Below are positions 39,148 to 48,627 of a DNA stretch of 64,000 nucleotides, piece by piece. Source of the stretch: Herminiimonas contaminans. GTDB lineage: Bacteria; Pseudomonadota; Gammaproteobacteria; Burkholderiales; Burkholderiaceae_D. The stretch is taken from contig NZ_JADOEL010000014.1 of the NCBI RefSeq assembly GCF_015645465.1, positions 1 to 64,000 of the forward strand, given 5' to 3'. Numbering within the stretch: the stretch's first letter is position 1; every line of letters starts with the position of its first letter. The notes under the pieces are model-generated. The model was given only the letters and a program-made list of their open reading frames with translations, searched no databases and was not told where the DNA came from. The translations under genes were made by a program, and so were the position numbers.

Positions 39148-39882
39148 ATGAAAAAATTACACACTCTGCGTACCATCCTCACATTGCTGGCACTGACCGT
39201 GGCCGCGAGCGGTTGTGCCAAATGGTACAAAACCGAGAGCAAACCCAATTTATCCGGTCGCATCAGCGGCTCTGTCATTTATCGTGAACGCATTGCGCTG
39301 CCACCTGATGCCAAGATAGTCGTCAGCCTGGAAGACGTCAGCCGTGCCGACGCCAGCGCCATCTTCGTCGCACAGCAAACCTTGCGTCCTAGCGGCCAGG
39401 TTCCTATTCAGTTTGATTTGCGCTACATCCCGTCGGCTATCGACTTGCGTCATCGCTACAACGTACGTGCAGTGATTCTGGATAACCGGGATGAACTGAT
39501 GTGGACATCGACTGAAGCTTATCCGGTCAATTTCAACGAAGCGGAAAAACCGATCAGCATCATGGTGCAACGTGTCGGCAATCCGGTCGCTGCAAATGCA
39601 CCGAAGAGCAATATCGCTGCATTCAAGTGTGATGACCTGGAATTCATCGCCAAATTCCCGAACAACGACAAGGTAGAAATCATGTTGGCGGGCCGCACCA
39701 TCACCCTGCCACATGTGATCTCGGGTTCCGGTGCTCGCTACTCGGACGGCTCCACTACCTTCTGGAACAAAGGTAACGAAGCGTTGTTTGAAATGAATGG
39801 CGTCAGCTACAAAGGCTGCAAAACAGATCCACTGCCACCACCTCCTGCCACGGCTCCTTCACCGCAAGCCAAAGGCAAATAA
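39148..39882 (+). CDS. Lipoprotein with YbaY-like and MliC-like domains
   Basis: 244-aa lipoprotein: signal peptide with lipobox ASGC (Cys23). Residues ~35-140 resemble the YbaY/YscW-like lipoprotein domain (SGSVIYRERIALPPDAKIVV). Residues ~155-228 resemble MliC, the c-type lysozyme inhibitor (ARYSDGSTTFWNKGNEALFE), with Cys161 and Cys224 placed for the family disulfide. The tail is Pro-rich. ATG 39148 has AGGAAA upstream. The likely location is an outer-membrane anchor facing the periplasm. The domain assignment is by motif recall. Confidence 0.78.
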   Translation: MKKLHTLRTILTLLALTVAASGCAKWYKTESKPNLSGRISGSVIYRERIALPPDAKIVVSLEDVSRADASAIFVAQQTLRPSGQVPIQFDLRYIPSAIDLRHRYNVRAVILDNRDELMWTSTEAYPVNFNEAEKPISIMVQRVGNPVAANAPKSNIAAFKCDDLEFIAKFPNNDKVEIMLAGRTITLPHVISGSGARYSDGSTTFWNKGNEALFEMNGVSYKGCKTDPLPPPPATAPSPQAKGK

Positions 39883-39892
39883 GTCAACTCCA

Positions 39893-40486
39893 TCAAACGC
39901 GCTGCCAGACCAGTAAGCGATTATTGGCTGGCATCGCGTGATCTGCGTGCAACTGCAAACCCTGCTCCTTTGCTAAAGCGTTGACCGCTTCACTATCGCG
40001 TATGCCCATATGCACAGCCTGCGCCCTGAGTGATGCATCGAATTGCGCATTCCCGGCGCTGGTAAATTTTCCATCGTAATTGAATGGTCCATACACACAG
40101 AACTTGCCGCCCGGGTTCAGGCGCTGTGCAATCCCCTTGAACATATTCTGTACCTGATGCCAGGCCATGATGTGACACGTGTTAGCAGTGAACGCCGCAT
40201 CATAAGTCTGCACCGGCCAATCCGGCTGCTCCATATCCAGCACCAGCGGTGACAACACATTCGGTAAATCCGCTTCCTGCATCCATGCGGCTATGCTCGA
40301 ATGGTTCTGCGGCAAGTCACTGGTTTGCCAAATCAGATGCGGCATGTGCGCAGCAAAGAAAACCGCATGCTGGCCCGTACCGCTACCGACCTCCAACACG
40401 GTCTTGCTGCTCGCGAGCTCGCTGCTTAATACTGCCAGTATCGGTTCACGATTACGTTCACTGGCACTGGAAAATTGTTTGCTCAT
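39893..40486 (-). CDS. DUF938-family class I methyltransferase
   Basis: 197-aa SAM-dependent methyltransferase-like protein with VLEVGSGTGQHAVFFA as motif I. Family DUF938 by overall sequence (SSASERNREPILAVL, FTANTCHIMAWHQV). Substrate unknown. Single gene, convergent with the lipoprotein gene and 16 bp from the GIY-YIG gene upstream, which may be its operon partner. Confidence 0.85.
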   Translation of the reverse strand: MSKQFSSASERNREPILAVLSSELASSKTVLEVGSGTGQHAVFFAAHMPHLIWQTSDLPQNHSSIAAWMQEADLPNVLSPLVLDMEQPDWPVQTYDAAFTANTCHIMAWHQVQNMFKGIAQRLNPGGKFCVYGPFNYDGKFTSAGNAQFDASLRAQAVHMGIRDSEAVNALAKEQGLQLHADHAMPANNRLLVWQRV

Positions 40487-40502
40487 GGCGTTCTTCTTAC
40501 GA

Positions 40503-40802
40503 TTAATCAGTTGATAGCCGGGCTATATGGTCAGCCAGGGAAATAGTCCATAGCGCATCGCGCTGCAGGCACAAGCTGCGCTTCTGGGCAGCGCTCAGAC
40601 GCTTCATTGCATATTCAGCCTTGGAAGCCGTCGAACGATCCGGATACTCCAGCACCGCCAGCAAACGTCGCGGCGGATTAGAACGCGTGTAGCGTGCACC
40701 CTTGCCGCTCGCATGCGCCTTGTAACGCGCGTGTACATCGACGGCAATACCGGTATAGATGCTGCCGTTCCTGCATTCGAGGAGATAAAGAAACCATGTC
40801 AT
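40503..40802 (-). CDS. GIY-YIG domain protein (UPF0213 type)
   Basis: 99-aa protein consisting of one GIY-YIG nuclease domain (FLYLLECRNGSIYTGIAVDVHARYK), with the catalytic Arg and Glu (SKAEYAMKRLS) in place. Members of this YhbQ-like group are linked to DNA processing, but the function is unsettled. It reads divergently from the cytochrome gene. Confidence 0.87.
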   Translation of the reverse strand: MTWFLYLLECRNGSIYTGIAVDVHARYKAHASGKGARYTRSNPPRRLLAVLEYPDRSTASKAEYAMKRLSAAQKRSLCLQRDALWTISLADHIARLSTD

Positions 40803-40875
40803 GCGCGCTAGTATAAAGAGCTTTCACCGGCACAGCGATTCGTATCACACGCTGTATGGTTATACTGGCAGCACT

Positions 40876-41691
40876 ATGCGAGCACCTGCCTTCTTCCGTT
40901 CCGTCTTCATCAGCGTATTGCTGCTAAGCGCCCACTTGCTTCCGGCACATGCCCAGGATGCCAGGCTGCAGCTGCGCGTCGGCAGCCAGCAGCAAACCCT
41001 GGCTCTCACCGATTTACTGAAGCACCCGGCAATACGCACCATCAAAATCCCGGCCGATGTAAGCTATAAACGTGCGATGGAATATCGCGCCTTGCCTTTA
41101 CTGGCGATACTGCGCGACATCAGCAAGATCGATACCCTGCAGTTCAAAGCCAGCGATGGCTTCGTCGCGAATATTCCAGTCTCGTCGTTTCTGGGTGAGT
41201 CCGAAGCATGGCTGGCAATAGAAGTACCGCAAGCACCGTGGCCGGCATTAAAGGCAGGCGGCCCCAGCGCCGGACCTTTTTACCTGGTCTGGCTGGCACC
41301 GGAGAAAAGTCAGATCACGCAAGAACAATGGCCGTACCAGATCGCCAGCATCAGCGATGTCACGCCACTGCACAGCCGCTACCCGCAAATCAAACCACAC
41401 ACCGCAGCTGACAGCGCCGCCTATCGCGGCATGCAAATCTATGCGACGCAATGCGCCAGCTGTCATCAGGTTAATGGTGGCGGCGATGCAGCAGTCGGCC
41501 CGGACCTGAACCGTCCGGCCAATCCGACTGAATACTTTAACGAAGCCTACCTGAGAAAATATCTGCGCGATCCGGCAGCGGTGCGCAGCTGGCCAGGCAT
41601 GACGATGCCGGGCTTCGCCGACAGCGTCATGAGTGAATCACAGATGGATGATTTACTGGCCTACCTGCGCCAGATGGCACTGCAGAAGTGA
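40876..41691 (+). CDS. Periplasmic mono-haem cytochrome c with SUOX-like N-domain
   Basis: 271-aa exported protein. A signal peptide (ending AHAQ) is followed by ~150 residues resembling the oxidoreductase molybdopterin-binding-like fold without a recognisable cofactor cysteine, then a class I cytochrome c domain with CASCH at 193-197 and a probable distal Met in GMTMPGF. It probably shuttles electrons in the periplasm; the partner is not evident. ATG 40876 suits the signal peptide; the longer frame overlaps the GIY-YIG gene. Confidence 0.82.
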   Translation: MRAPAFFRSVFISVLLLSAHLLPAHAQDARLQLRVGSQQQTLALTDLLKHPAIRTIKIPADVSYKRAMEYRALPLLAILRDISKIDTLQFKASDGFVANIPVSSFLGESEAWLAIEVPQAPWPALKAGGPSAGPFYLVWLAPEKSQITQEQWPYQIASISDVTPLHSRYPQIKPHTAADSAAYRGMQIYATQCASCHQVNGGGDAAVGPDLNRPANPTEYFNEAYLRKYLRDPAAVRSWPGMTMPGFADSVMSESQMDDLLAYLRQMALQK

Positions 41692-42534
41692 TTAGTTATC
41701 AGGCGTTGCATCGGTAAAGAAACGCGGCTGCATCTCTTCCAGTCCCAGCGTCTGCAATACTTCGTGCAAACGTTCGGTTGGACGTCGACGTGGCAAGCCC
41801 TTATAGCTGGCGATGATCAATTCATTCTTCATCGAATGCTCCCAGCCCACCAGCTCTGTCACATTGACCTGATAGCCATGTGCTTCCAGCTGCAAACAAC
41901 GCAGCACATTGGTAACCTGGCTACCGAATTCGCGTGTGTGCAAAGGATGACGCCAGATTTCAGTCAGTGCGCTTTTCGCCAGCGTCTTGCCCTTGTTCTT
42001 CTTCAGGACTGAGGCGACCTCTGCCTGGCAGCACGGTACCAGCACGATGAACTTGGCCTGCTTCTTCAAGGCAAAATGAATCGCATCGTCCGTTGCGGTA
42101 TTGCAGGCATGCAGTGCGGTGACCACATCTATCTTCTCCGGCAACAAATCCGAGGTGATCGATTCCGCCACTGACAGATTGAGGAAGGACATGCCAGGGA
42201 ATTCCAGCTTTTTGGCCAGTGCTTCTGACTTCTGCACCAGCTCGTCGCGTGTTTCTATGCCGTAAATGCGTGAATTGTCCTTGCGTTCCTTAAAGAACAA
42301 ATCATAAAGGATGAAGCCGAGGTAGGATTTACCGGCACCATGATCAGCCAGCGTAATATCTGGATGATCATTCTGGATTTCCTGCAGCAGCGGCTCAATA
42401 AACTGATACAAGTGATAAACCTGCTTCAGCTTGCGGCGGCTATCCTGATTCAGCTTGCCGTCACGTGTCAGGATGTGTAACTCTTTCAGTAGCTCTATCG
42501 ACTGGCCGGGACGTATTTCGTGGGTGTTGCTCAT
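41692..42534 (-). CDS. SAM-dependent methyltransferase (GSTCD/Methyltransf_32-like)
   Basis: 280-aa protein with a methyltransferase core starting at ITLADHGAGKSYLGFILYD and the acidic-loop ALHACNTATDDAIHFAL and VPCCQAEV motifs, as in the RNA-methyltransferase-like group that includes GSTCD. ATG 42534 (MSNTHEIRPGQ) fits better than the upstream start. Its stop abuts that of the cytochrome gene. Substrate unknown. Confidence 0.82.
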   Translation of the reverse strand: MSNTHEIRPGQSIELLKELHILTRDGKLNQDSRRKLKQVYHLYQFIEPLLQEIQNDHPDITLADHGAGKSYLGFILYDLFFKERKDNSRIYGIETRDELVQKSEALAKKLEFPGMSFLNLSVAESITSDLLPEKIDVVTALHACNTATDDAIHFALKKQAKFIVLVPCCQAEVASVLKKNKGKTLAKSALTEIWRHPLHTREFGSQVTNVLRCLQLEAHGYQVNVTELVGWEHSMKNELIIASYKGLPRRRPTERLHEVLQTLGLEEMQPRFFTDATPDN

Positions 42535-42738
42535 CTGGCGGATTTCCGTGAATCGTGGGGTGCGCCCACTATAGGGATTTTGCCTCTGTGCGGCAAGCAT
42601 AGACCGGATACATGCAGGTGATCCATGCCTTTTCCGCTGTCAAAACGACCATACGCCGGGCAAATACTGATAATACTGATAAGATTGGGCAACTCGTGGC
42701 TGTCAGCGAATTTGCAAAATCGACATGCTTGTCTTGTC

Positions 42739-44538
42739 ATGCCGCTTTTCCAATTACCCATCATTACCAACAACGTGCCAAGAGTTACCCTTAACAAACT
42801 TTCAGCGTGGCGGCTCCTGCTTTGCTCCTTACTGATTGCGCTGTGCCTGCCTTTCACCAGCGTAGCCGCCCCTTCCTACACTGTCTCCATCAGCGGTGCG
42901 GATAGTTACACCTCGCTGCTTAACGAACATCTGGACGTCGTCAAACGCAGCAAGTCCGAAGACATCAACGAAGAAGAAGTGCAGAGACTGGTCGCGGTCG
43001 CCCCGACCCAGGTGCGCTCACTGCTGGCGACCGAAGGCTACTTCGCTCCTGTCGTGAACGCGACGCTGGACCAGCAAAGCACACCATGGGTGGCGCACCT
43101 CAATATAGAACCGGGTCCGGCAACCAAAATCGAGTCGGTCAACATTAGCTTCAGCGGTGACATTGAGCAAAAGAATCCGCGCCGCATCGAACAGCTACGC
43201 GAAAACTGGGGTCTGAAAATAGGCTCCACCTTTCGTCAAAGTGCATGGGACAGCGCCAAGGGCGATTTGCTCAAAGCCATGCTCAACCGTGATTATCCAG
43301 CCGCCGCTGTGTCCCATAGCGAAGCGCGCATCGATCCGACGACACACACCGCAGCACTGATAGTGCAAGTCAACTCCGGCCCAGCCTTTACCTTCGGCGA
43401 ACTCGAGATCGTCGGCCTGAATCGCTACTCACGCACCATGGTGGAAAAACTCAACCCGATCAAACCAGGTGAGCGCTATTCACAGGAAAAACTCAACGAG
43501 CTGCAGGCACGGGTACAAGACACAGGCTATTTCCGCTCAGCCTTTGCCACTATCGAAGTCAATCCCGCGCATCCGCATAACGTACCGATCAAGCTCGACC
43601 TGACAGAGAATGAACGCCGTCGTTTGTCGCTGGGTCTGGGCTTCTCCACCGACAATGGCGCACGTGCGCAAATGAAATGGACCGACCGTCACTTCCTCGG
43701 CAAGGACTGGCGTCTGGAATCCCAGCTGCGCGCCGATCGTGACAACCGCCTGCTGGGTGGCGATGTCTACCTGCCGACTTTGGAAAACGACTGGCGTCCC
43801 AGCGTCGGTGCCAACTATGAATACACCAACAGCTCAGGCGAGGCGAACGATAAATTCCGTACCGGCGCACGCCTGATCAGCCCGGACAAACGCAATGAAA
43901 GCATAGTCGGCGTCGCCTTCCTCACGGATCGCCAGCGCATCGGTAATGTCTACAGCAATAACCGTGAAGCACTGATCGCGTCCTACACCTACACCATGCG
44001 TCGCGTGAACAATCTGATTTCACCGACACGTGGTTACTACGCTTCGATCGAACTGGGCGTCGGCCCGGGTGGCGTGGTCAACAAAAAAGGACTGGTACGC
44101 ACAGTAGGCCGCGCCACCTGGCTCTCACCCAGCTATGGTCGCTTCCAGGCTGTGCTGCGCGGTCAGGTCGGTCAGGTATTCGGTGCCAATTCCGACACCG
44201 TGCCTAGTGATTTGCTGTTCCGCACTGGTGGTGACCAGACGGTACGCGGCTATGGCTACAACACATTGGGCGTCGCACAAGATGGTGCGATCGTCGGCGG
44301 TACCGTCAGCGCAGTAGTGAGTGCGGAAGTAATTTACAGCGTCACGCCGGAATGGGGTGCCGCTGTATTTACCGATGCCGGTAACGCGGCCGACTCATGG
44401 AAAGGTTTCCGCCTCGCGCAAGGTAGCGGCGTAGGTGCGCGCTGGCGCAGCCCTATCGGCCCGGTCAACCTCGATCTCGCTTACGGTCACGACACGAAAG
44501 ACCTGCGTCTACACTTCTCTATCGGTTATGGCTTCTGA
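42739..44538 (+). CDS. tamA: Translocation and assembly module outer-membrane protein TamA
   Basis: 599-aa Omp85-family protein of the TAM complex, which helps insert outer-membrane proteins. After a signal peptide (LLLCSLLIALCLPFTSVAA) come POTRA domains (to about 300), then a 16-strand barrel ending in Phe (LHFSIGYGF) with the family motif VRGYGYNTLG. It starts at ATG 42739 or a little downstream. It overlaps tamB by 11 bp. Confidence 0.93.
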   Translation: MPLFQLPIITNNVPRVTLNKLSAWRLLLCSLLIALCLPFTSVAAPSYTVSISGADSYTSLLNEHLDVVKRSKSEDINEEEVQRLVAVAPTQVRSLLATEGYFAPVVNATLDQQSTPWVAHLNIEPGPATKIESVNISFSGDIEQKNPRRIEQLRENWGLKIGSTFRQSAWDSAKGDLLKAMLNRDYPAAAVSHSEARIDPTTHTAALIVQVNSGPAFTFGELEIVGLNRYSRTMVEKLNPIKPGERYSQEKLNELQARVQDTGYFRSAFATIEVNPAHPHNVPIKLDLTENERRRLSLGLGFSTDNGARAQMKWTDRHFLGKDWRLESQLRADRDNRLLGGDVYLPTLENDWRPSVGANYEYTNSSGEANDKFRTGARLISPDKRNESIVGVAFLTDRQRIGNVYSNNREALIASYTYTMRRVNNLISPTRGYYASIELGVGPGGVVNKKGLVRTVGRATWLSPSYGRFQAVLRGQVGQVFGANSDTVPSDLLFRTGGDQTVRGYGYNTLGVAQDGAIVGGTVSAVVSAEVIYSVTPEWGAAVFTDAGNAADSWKGFRLAQGSGVGARWRSPIGPVNLDLAYGHDTKDLRLHFSIGYGF

Positions 44539-47500
44539 CGATCAAAAAACTTCCGCTCCGCCACGCAAGCACAGATTACGCGTCTGGCTGTTCTGTTTGC
44601 TTGCGGTCGTCATTGTCGTGCTGGCGGCGGGTGGCTGGCTGCTGAAAAGCGAAAGCGGTGCGCAGTTTGCCCTCGGCCTGGTCGACAAATTAAGCGGCGG
44701 CATGGTGCAGAGTCGCGAGGTCAGCGGTCAACTGAGCGGCCCGCTGCAAATCAAACAGCTCAACATCAAGCTGGAAAATCAAACCATCACACTGGACGAT
44801 GTGCTGCTTGAAACGCAGCTTTCAGCCTTGCTGGCCGGGAAGGTACACATCCCGCTGCTGCAAATCGGCAAGCTGGGCATCATCAGCAAAATCGACCAAA
44901 GCAAGGAACCGTCCACTCTGCCGGATAGCATCAGCCTGCCCGTCAAACTCAAGGTAGACCAGCTGCAAGTCAATGGCGGTAGCGTGGCCTGGGGGCCGCT
45001 CGATGTAGTGACACTGGGCGCGTTCGCCGTCAAGCTGGATTTCGATGGCAAGCGCTATCTGCTCGATCTCGATCAACTGGCCGCACGCTCTTCGTCCGGC
45101 AACAATAGCTACAGCGGCAAAATCAACGGTCATGCTTCGCTGTCGACGACCAAGCCCTACCCGCTGCAGGCGAGTCTGGTCAGCAGCACCGAAGCCATGC
45201 TCGACGAACAGCATCTGGGTGCCAATGCACGCATAGACCTGGATGGTTCGCTGGCCGAAATCGTGAGCACTATCGATGCACAAGTAAACAAAGCCATCAT
45301 CAAGGGCAAGGTCGTCGCCAAACCGTTTTCCGATAGCATGCTGGGCGCAGCCGACCTGACGGCAACAGCACTCAACCTGAACGAACTCGGCAAGGACTTA
45401 CCGAAGACCAATATCAATCTGCAACTGCATGCCACTGAAAACGGTACCGGCACACTGAGCATCAACAACGCTGCCGCCGGTACCTATGATGAAGGTCGCA
45501 TACCGCTGACAGATCTGTCGCTCAGCTTCGCACAAAAGGAGGAAGCCTTCCTGCTGGATCCGCTGGTCATCAAGCTCGGCAGCACGCAACGCCCTGCGGG
45601 CAGCATCAACGGCCATGGTAAATATGCCGATGGCGCATTGAACATCACACTGAAGACCGACGCGCTGGACCTGAAGAAACTGGATCAGCGCATGCGTGCC
45701 ACCAAACTGGCGATCAAGCTGGATATCGCACATAGCGAAGGCAAGCAAGTCATCACGCTGGCTGCCACCGAACCATTAAAGAAAAGCAGGCTCAGCCTGA
45801 ACGCGCACGGCGTCATCGCGGATGAAGCATTGACGGTAGACAAGCTGGAACTGCGCGCCGATGCCAGCGCGATTGATGCCAGCGCACATATCGCTTTCAG
45901 CGGTAAGCAGGCTTACAGTGCGAAAGGCGTTATCCGTCAATTCAATCCGCGCGTGCTCGGTGACTTCGCACAATTGCCGACGCTGAACCTGAACGGCAAC
46001 TTCTCCGTCAGCGGCGCACGTCTGCCGCATCTGGAAAGTGATCTCAGCTTCCGCATCCATGACAGCCAGCTGGCAGGCAATCCTTTGAGCGGTGAAGGCG
46101 AAGTGCATTTGCGCGCGCAAACGCTGAACATCCCCAAGCTGCTGCTGATCGCAGGCAAAAACCGCCTGACCGCCAACGGCAGGCTGGATGAAAACAACTC
46201 GCGCCTGAGCTTCGATCTGCAAGCACCGGCATTGGCGCAGCTGGGATCGGAATTCGTCGGTGAGCTGCAAGTCAACGGCGAAGTACGCGGCAAGTTGCAG
46301 CAACCGCGCATCATCGCCGACTGGAAAGGCAATCAGGTACGCGTACCCGGCCAGACCCGCATCGGCACTGTAGTGGGCAAAGCCGACCTGACACTGAACC
46401 TGAATGACAACGCTTTCCTGCTCAGCAATCTCACGCTAAATACGAATGCCACAGCGGTGCAGTCCAGTGGACAGCAATTCGCCAAACTGGATGCGCAAGC
46501 GCAGTTCGCAGCACAAGACCATGCACCACTCTCCATCCTCGTCCATGCAGATAATCTCAGCGGACAGCTGCGCGCCAACACCTTTGATCTCAAGGTCAGC
46601 GGCACAACGGCGCAACACACACTGAGCAGCAGTCTCGACGAGCGTGAACAAAAATGGAAGTTCAGCGCAGCAGGCGGCTTGAAAAACCTGGCCCGCGCGG
46701 CGCGCTGGGAAGGCAATATCAACGTCCTCGATACCACCGGACGTTTCAATGCCAAACTGGAAGCACCTGCGCCTTTGCTGATTTCGCAAAAGCAGGTGCA
46801 ACTGGATCAGTTCAAAATTAACGCCAACAACGCCAGCATCCAGGTCGAGCAATTCCTGCGCACCGAACGCAGCATCAGCACACGCGGTAACTTTAAACGT
46901 GTGCGGCCGGGTGAGATTCTGCATTTACTGAACCAGGCACCTATCGCAACCGGTGACCTCACCTTAGGCGGCGAATGGAATCTGGTGATGGCCGACAAAC
47001 TCGATGGCAATCTCAGCATCCGCCGTGAAAGCGGTGATATCGCGATACACGGTAGCGCATCGACCGCACTGGGCCTGAACGCATTCGAAGTGAACGCCAC
47101 TGCCAACAAAGGTCAGCTCACAGCACAGCTGCTGGCTGACGGCAAACGTACCGGTCGCATCGAAGGACAGCTGGCAACAACCATAGGCGGCGACGGACGC
47201 TTCTCGATTGCACCGAATGCACCGCTGTCAGGCAAGCTCAAGATGAATACGCCTACCCTTGCCTGGCTGGGTCCGCTGATTTCGCCATCACTGGTGATGG
47301 AAGGCAATCTGCAAGCCGACGTCGTACTCGATGGCAGTTTCGCCAAACCGCGCCTGCAAGGGCCGGTCAATGCAGATGGTTTACGTCTGTTGTTTACCGA
47401 CACCGGCATAGACCTGAAACAAGGCGTATTGCGCAGCAGCTTCCAGACCGATCAGCTGATGATTACCCAACTCAGTTTCAAGAACGATGGCGACCTGCTG

Positions 47501-48475
47501 ATCTCCGGCCCTATCAGTTTGCTGCGTGAGCAACTGGCACTGGAACTGAAAGTCAAAGTAACGCGTTATAAATTGATAGACCGCAGCGACCGCAAACTGG
47601 TCATCAGCGGCGACAGTGTGGTCGGCTGGCAGGCAGGTGTCGCCAAAGCGAACGGACAGTTTGAAGTCAACTCCGGCCTGGTTGATATCGGTGTGTCCGG
47701 CACGCCGGAGCTATCGGACGACGTCATCATAGTCGGCCAGGGCGAAGATACCAGCAAGAAGACAGCCATCGCACTCGACGTCAGCATCAGCCTGGGCGAC
47801 GGCATCAAACTGCAAGGCCGCGGACTGGATGCGACGCTGGTCGGCCAGGTACGCTTGCAAGCGAATGCCGGTGATACCTTGCGCGCAGTGGGCACGTTGC
47901 GTGTCTCATCAGGTACTTTCAAAGCCTATCAACGTGAATTGAAAATCGAGCAAGGTTCGGTCCTGTTCAGTGGCCCGCTGAATAATCCGGCACTCGATAT
48001 CCGTGCCATGCGCCGCGGGCAGGAAGTGGAAGCTGGTGTATCAATACGCGGCACTGCCCTCGCCCCACGCATCACGCTGGTGTCGGAACCGACTGTCAGC
48101 GATGCGGAAAAACTGTCGTGGCTGGTCTTGGGTCGCGGCTTGTCCGGTACCGGCGATGCAGACCGCGATGCACTGCAAAGTGCCGCCACTTCACTGCTGT
48201 CCGGTACTGCAGCGGCTGGTTTGCAGTCGCAAATCGCCAGCGCTTTCGGCTTTGACGACGTCAGCATAGGCAAAGGCGGCACTGACCTGCAGGATCGCAT
48301 TATCACCCTCGGCAAACGTATCTCGTCGCGCCTCTACCTCAGCTTCAAGCAAAGCCTGGATACCGTCGGCAGCGTCCTGTTGCTACGCTATACGCTGACA
48401 CCACGCATTACACTGGAAGGCGAAGCCGGTACCAGTAGCGCGCTATCTGTGTTCTACAACTTTGCCTTCGACTGA
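44528..48475 (+). CDS. tamB: Translocation and assembly module inner-membrane protein TamB
   Basis: 1315-aa inner-membrane-anchored periplasmic protein, partner of TamA; TamB-like proteins bridge the periplasm and may carry lipids. One transmembrane helix near residues 20-40 (LFCLLAVVIVVLAAGG), a long beta-rich AsmA/YhdP-like middle, and the C-terminal DUF490 domain ending in aromatic FNFAFD... form. The ATG at 44528 overlaps the tamA end, indicating coupled translation. Confidence 0.93.
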   Translation: MASDDQKTSAPPRKHRLRVWLFCLLAVVIVVLAAGGWLLKSESGAQFALGLVDKLSGGMVQSREVSGQLSGPLQIKQLNIKLENQTITLDDVLLETQLSALLAGKVHIPLLQIGKLGIISKIDQSKEPSTLPDSISLPVKLKVDQLQVNGGSVAWGPLDVVTLGAFAVKLDFDGKRYLLDLDQLAARSSSGNNSYSGKINGHASLSTTKPYPLQASLVSSTEAMLDEQHLGANARIDLDGSLAEIVSTIDAQVNKAIIKGKVVAKPFSDSMLGAADLTATALNLNELGKDLPKTNINLQLHATENGTGTLSINNAAAGTYDEGRIPLTDLSLSFAQKEEAFLLDPLVIKLGSTQRPAGSINGHGKYADGALNITLKTDALDLKKLDQRMRATKLAIKLDIAHSEGKQVITLAATEPLKKSRLSLNAHGVIADEALTVDKLELRADASAIDASAHIAFSGKQAYSAKGVIRQFNPRVLGDFAQLPTLNLNGNFSVSGARLPHLESDLSFRIHDSQLAGNPLSGEGEVHLRAQTLNIPKLLLIAGKNRLTANGRLDENNSRLSFDLQAPALAQLGSEFVGELQVNGEVRGKLQQPRIIADWKGNQVRVPGQTRIGTVVGKADLTLNLNDNAFLLSNLTLNTNATAVQSSGQQFAKLDAQAQFAAQDHAPLSILVHADNLSGQLRANTFDLKVSGTTAQHTLSSSLDEREQKWKFSAAGGLKNLARAARWEGNINVLDTTGRFNAKLEAPAPLLISQKQVQLDQFKINANNASIQVEQFLRTERSISTRGNFKRVRPGEILHLLNQAPIATGDLTLGGEWNLVMADKLDGNLSIRRESGDIAIHGSASTALGLNAFEVNATANKGQLTAQLLADGKRTGRIEGQLATTIGGDGRFSIAPNAPLSGKLKMNTPTLAWLGPLISPSLVMEGNLQADVVLDGSFAKPRLQGPVNADGLRLLFTDTGIDLKQGVLRSSFQTDQLMITQLSFKNDGDLLISGPISLLREQLALELKVKVTRYKLIDRSDRKLVISGDSVVGWQAGVAKANGQFEVNSGLVDIGVSGTPELSDDVIIVGQGEDTSKKTAIALDVSISLGDGIKLQGRGLDATLVGQVRLQANAGDTLRAVGTLRVSSGTFKAYQRELKIEQGSVLFSGPLNNPALDIRAMRRGQEVEAGVSIRGTALAPRITLVSEPTVSDAEKLSWLVLGRGLSGTGDADRDALQSAATSLLSGTAAAGLQSQIASAFGFDDVSIGKGGTDLQDRIITLGKRISSRLYLSFKQSLDTVGSVLLLRYTLTPRITLEGEAGTSSALSVFYNFAFD

Positions 48476-48627
48476 CTATGCACAATCAGCCTGAAACTGA
48501 TATAACAACGCTATTGCGCATGTTTTCCTGTTGAAACCGTGCTGAACACCCGCCGTTTCCAGGAAAGGCATGCATCGCGGGGCTGATCGTCCCGCCGCTC
48601 ACGATTTTCAACAATTGGAGAGTAGCT

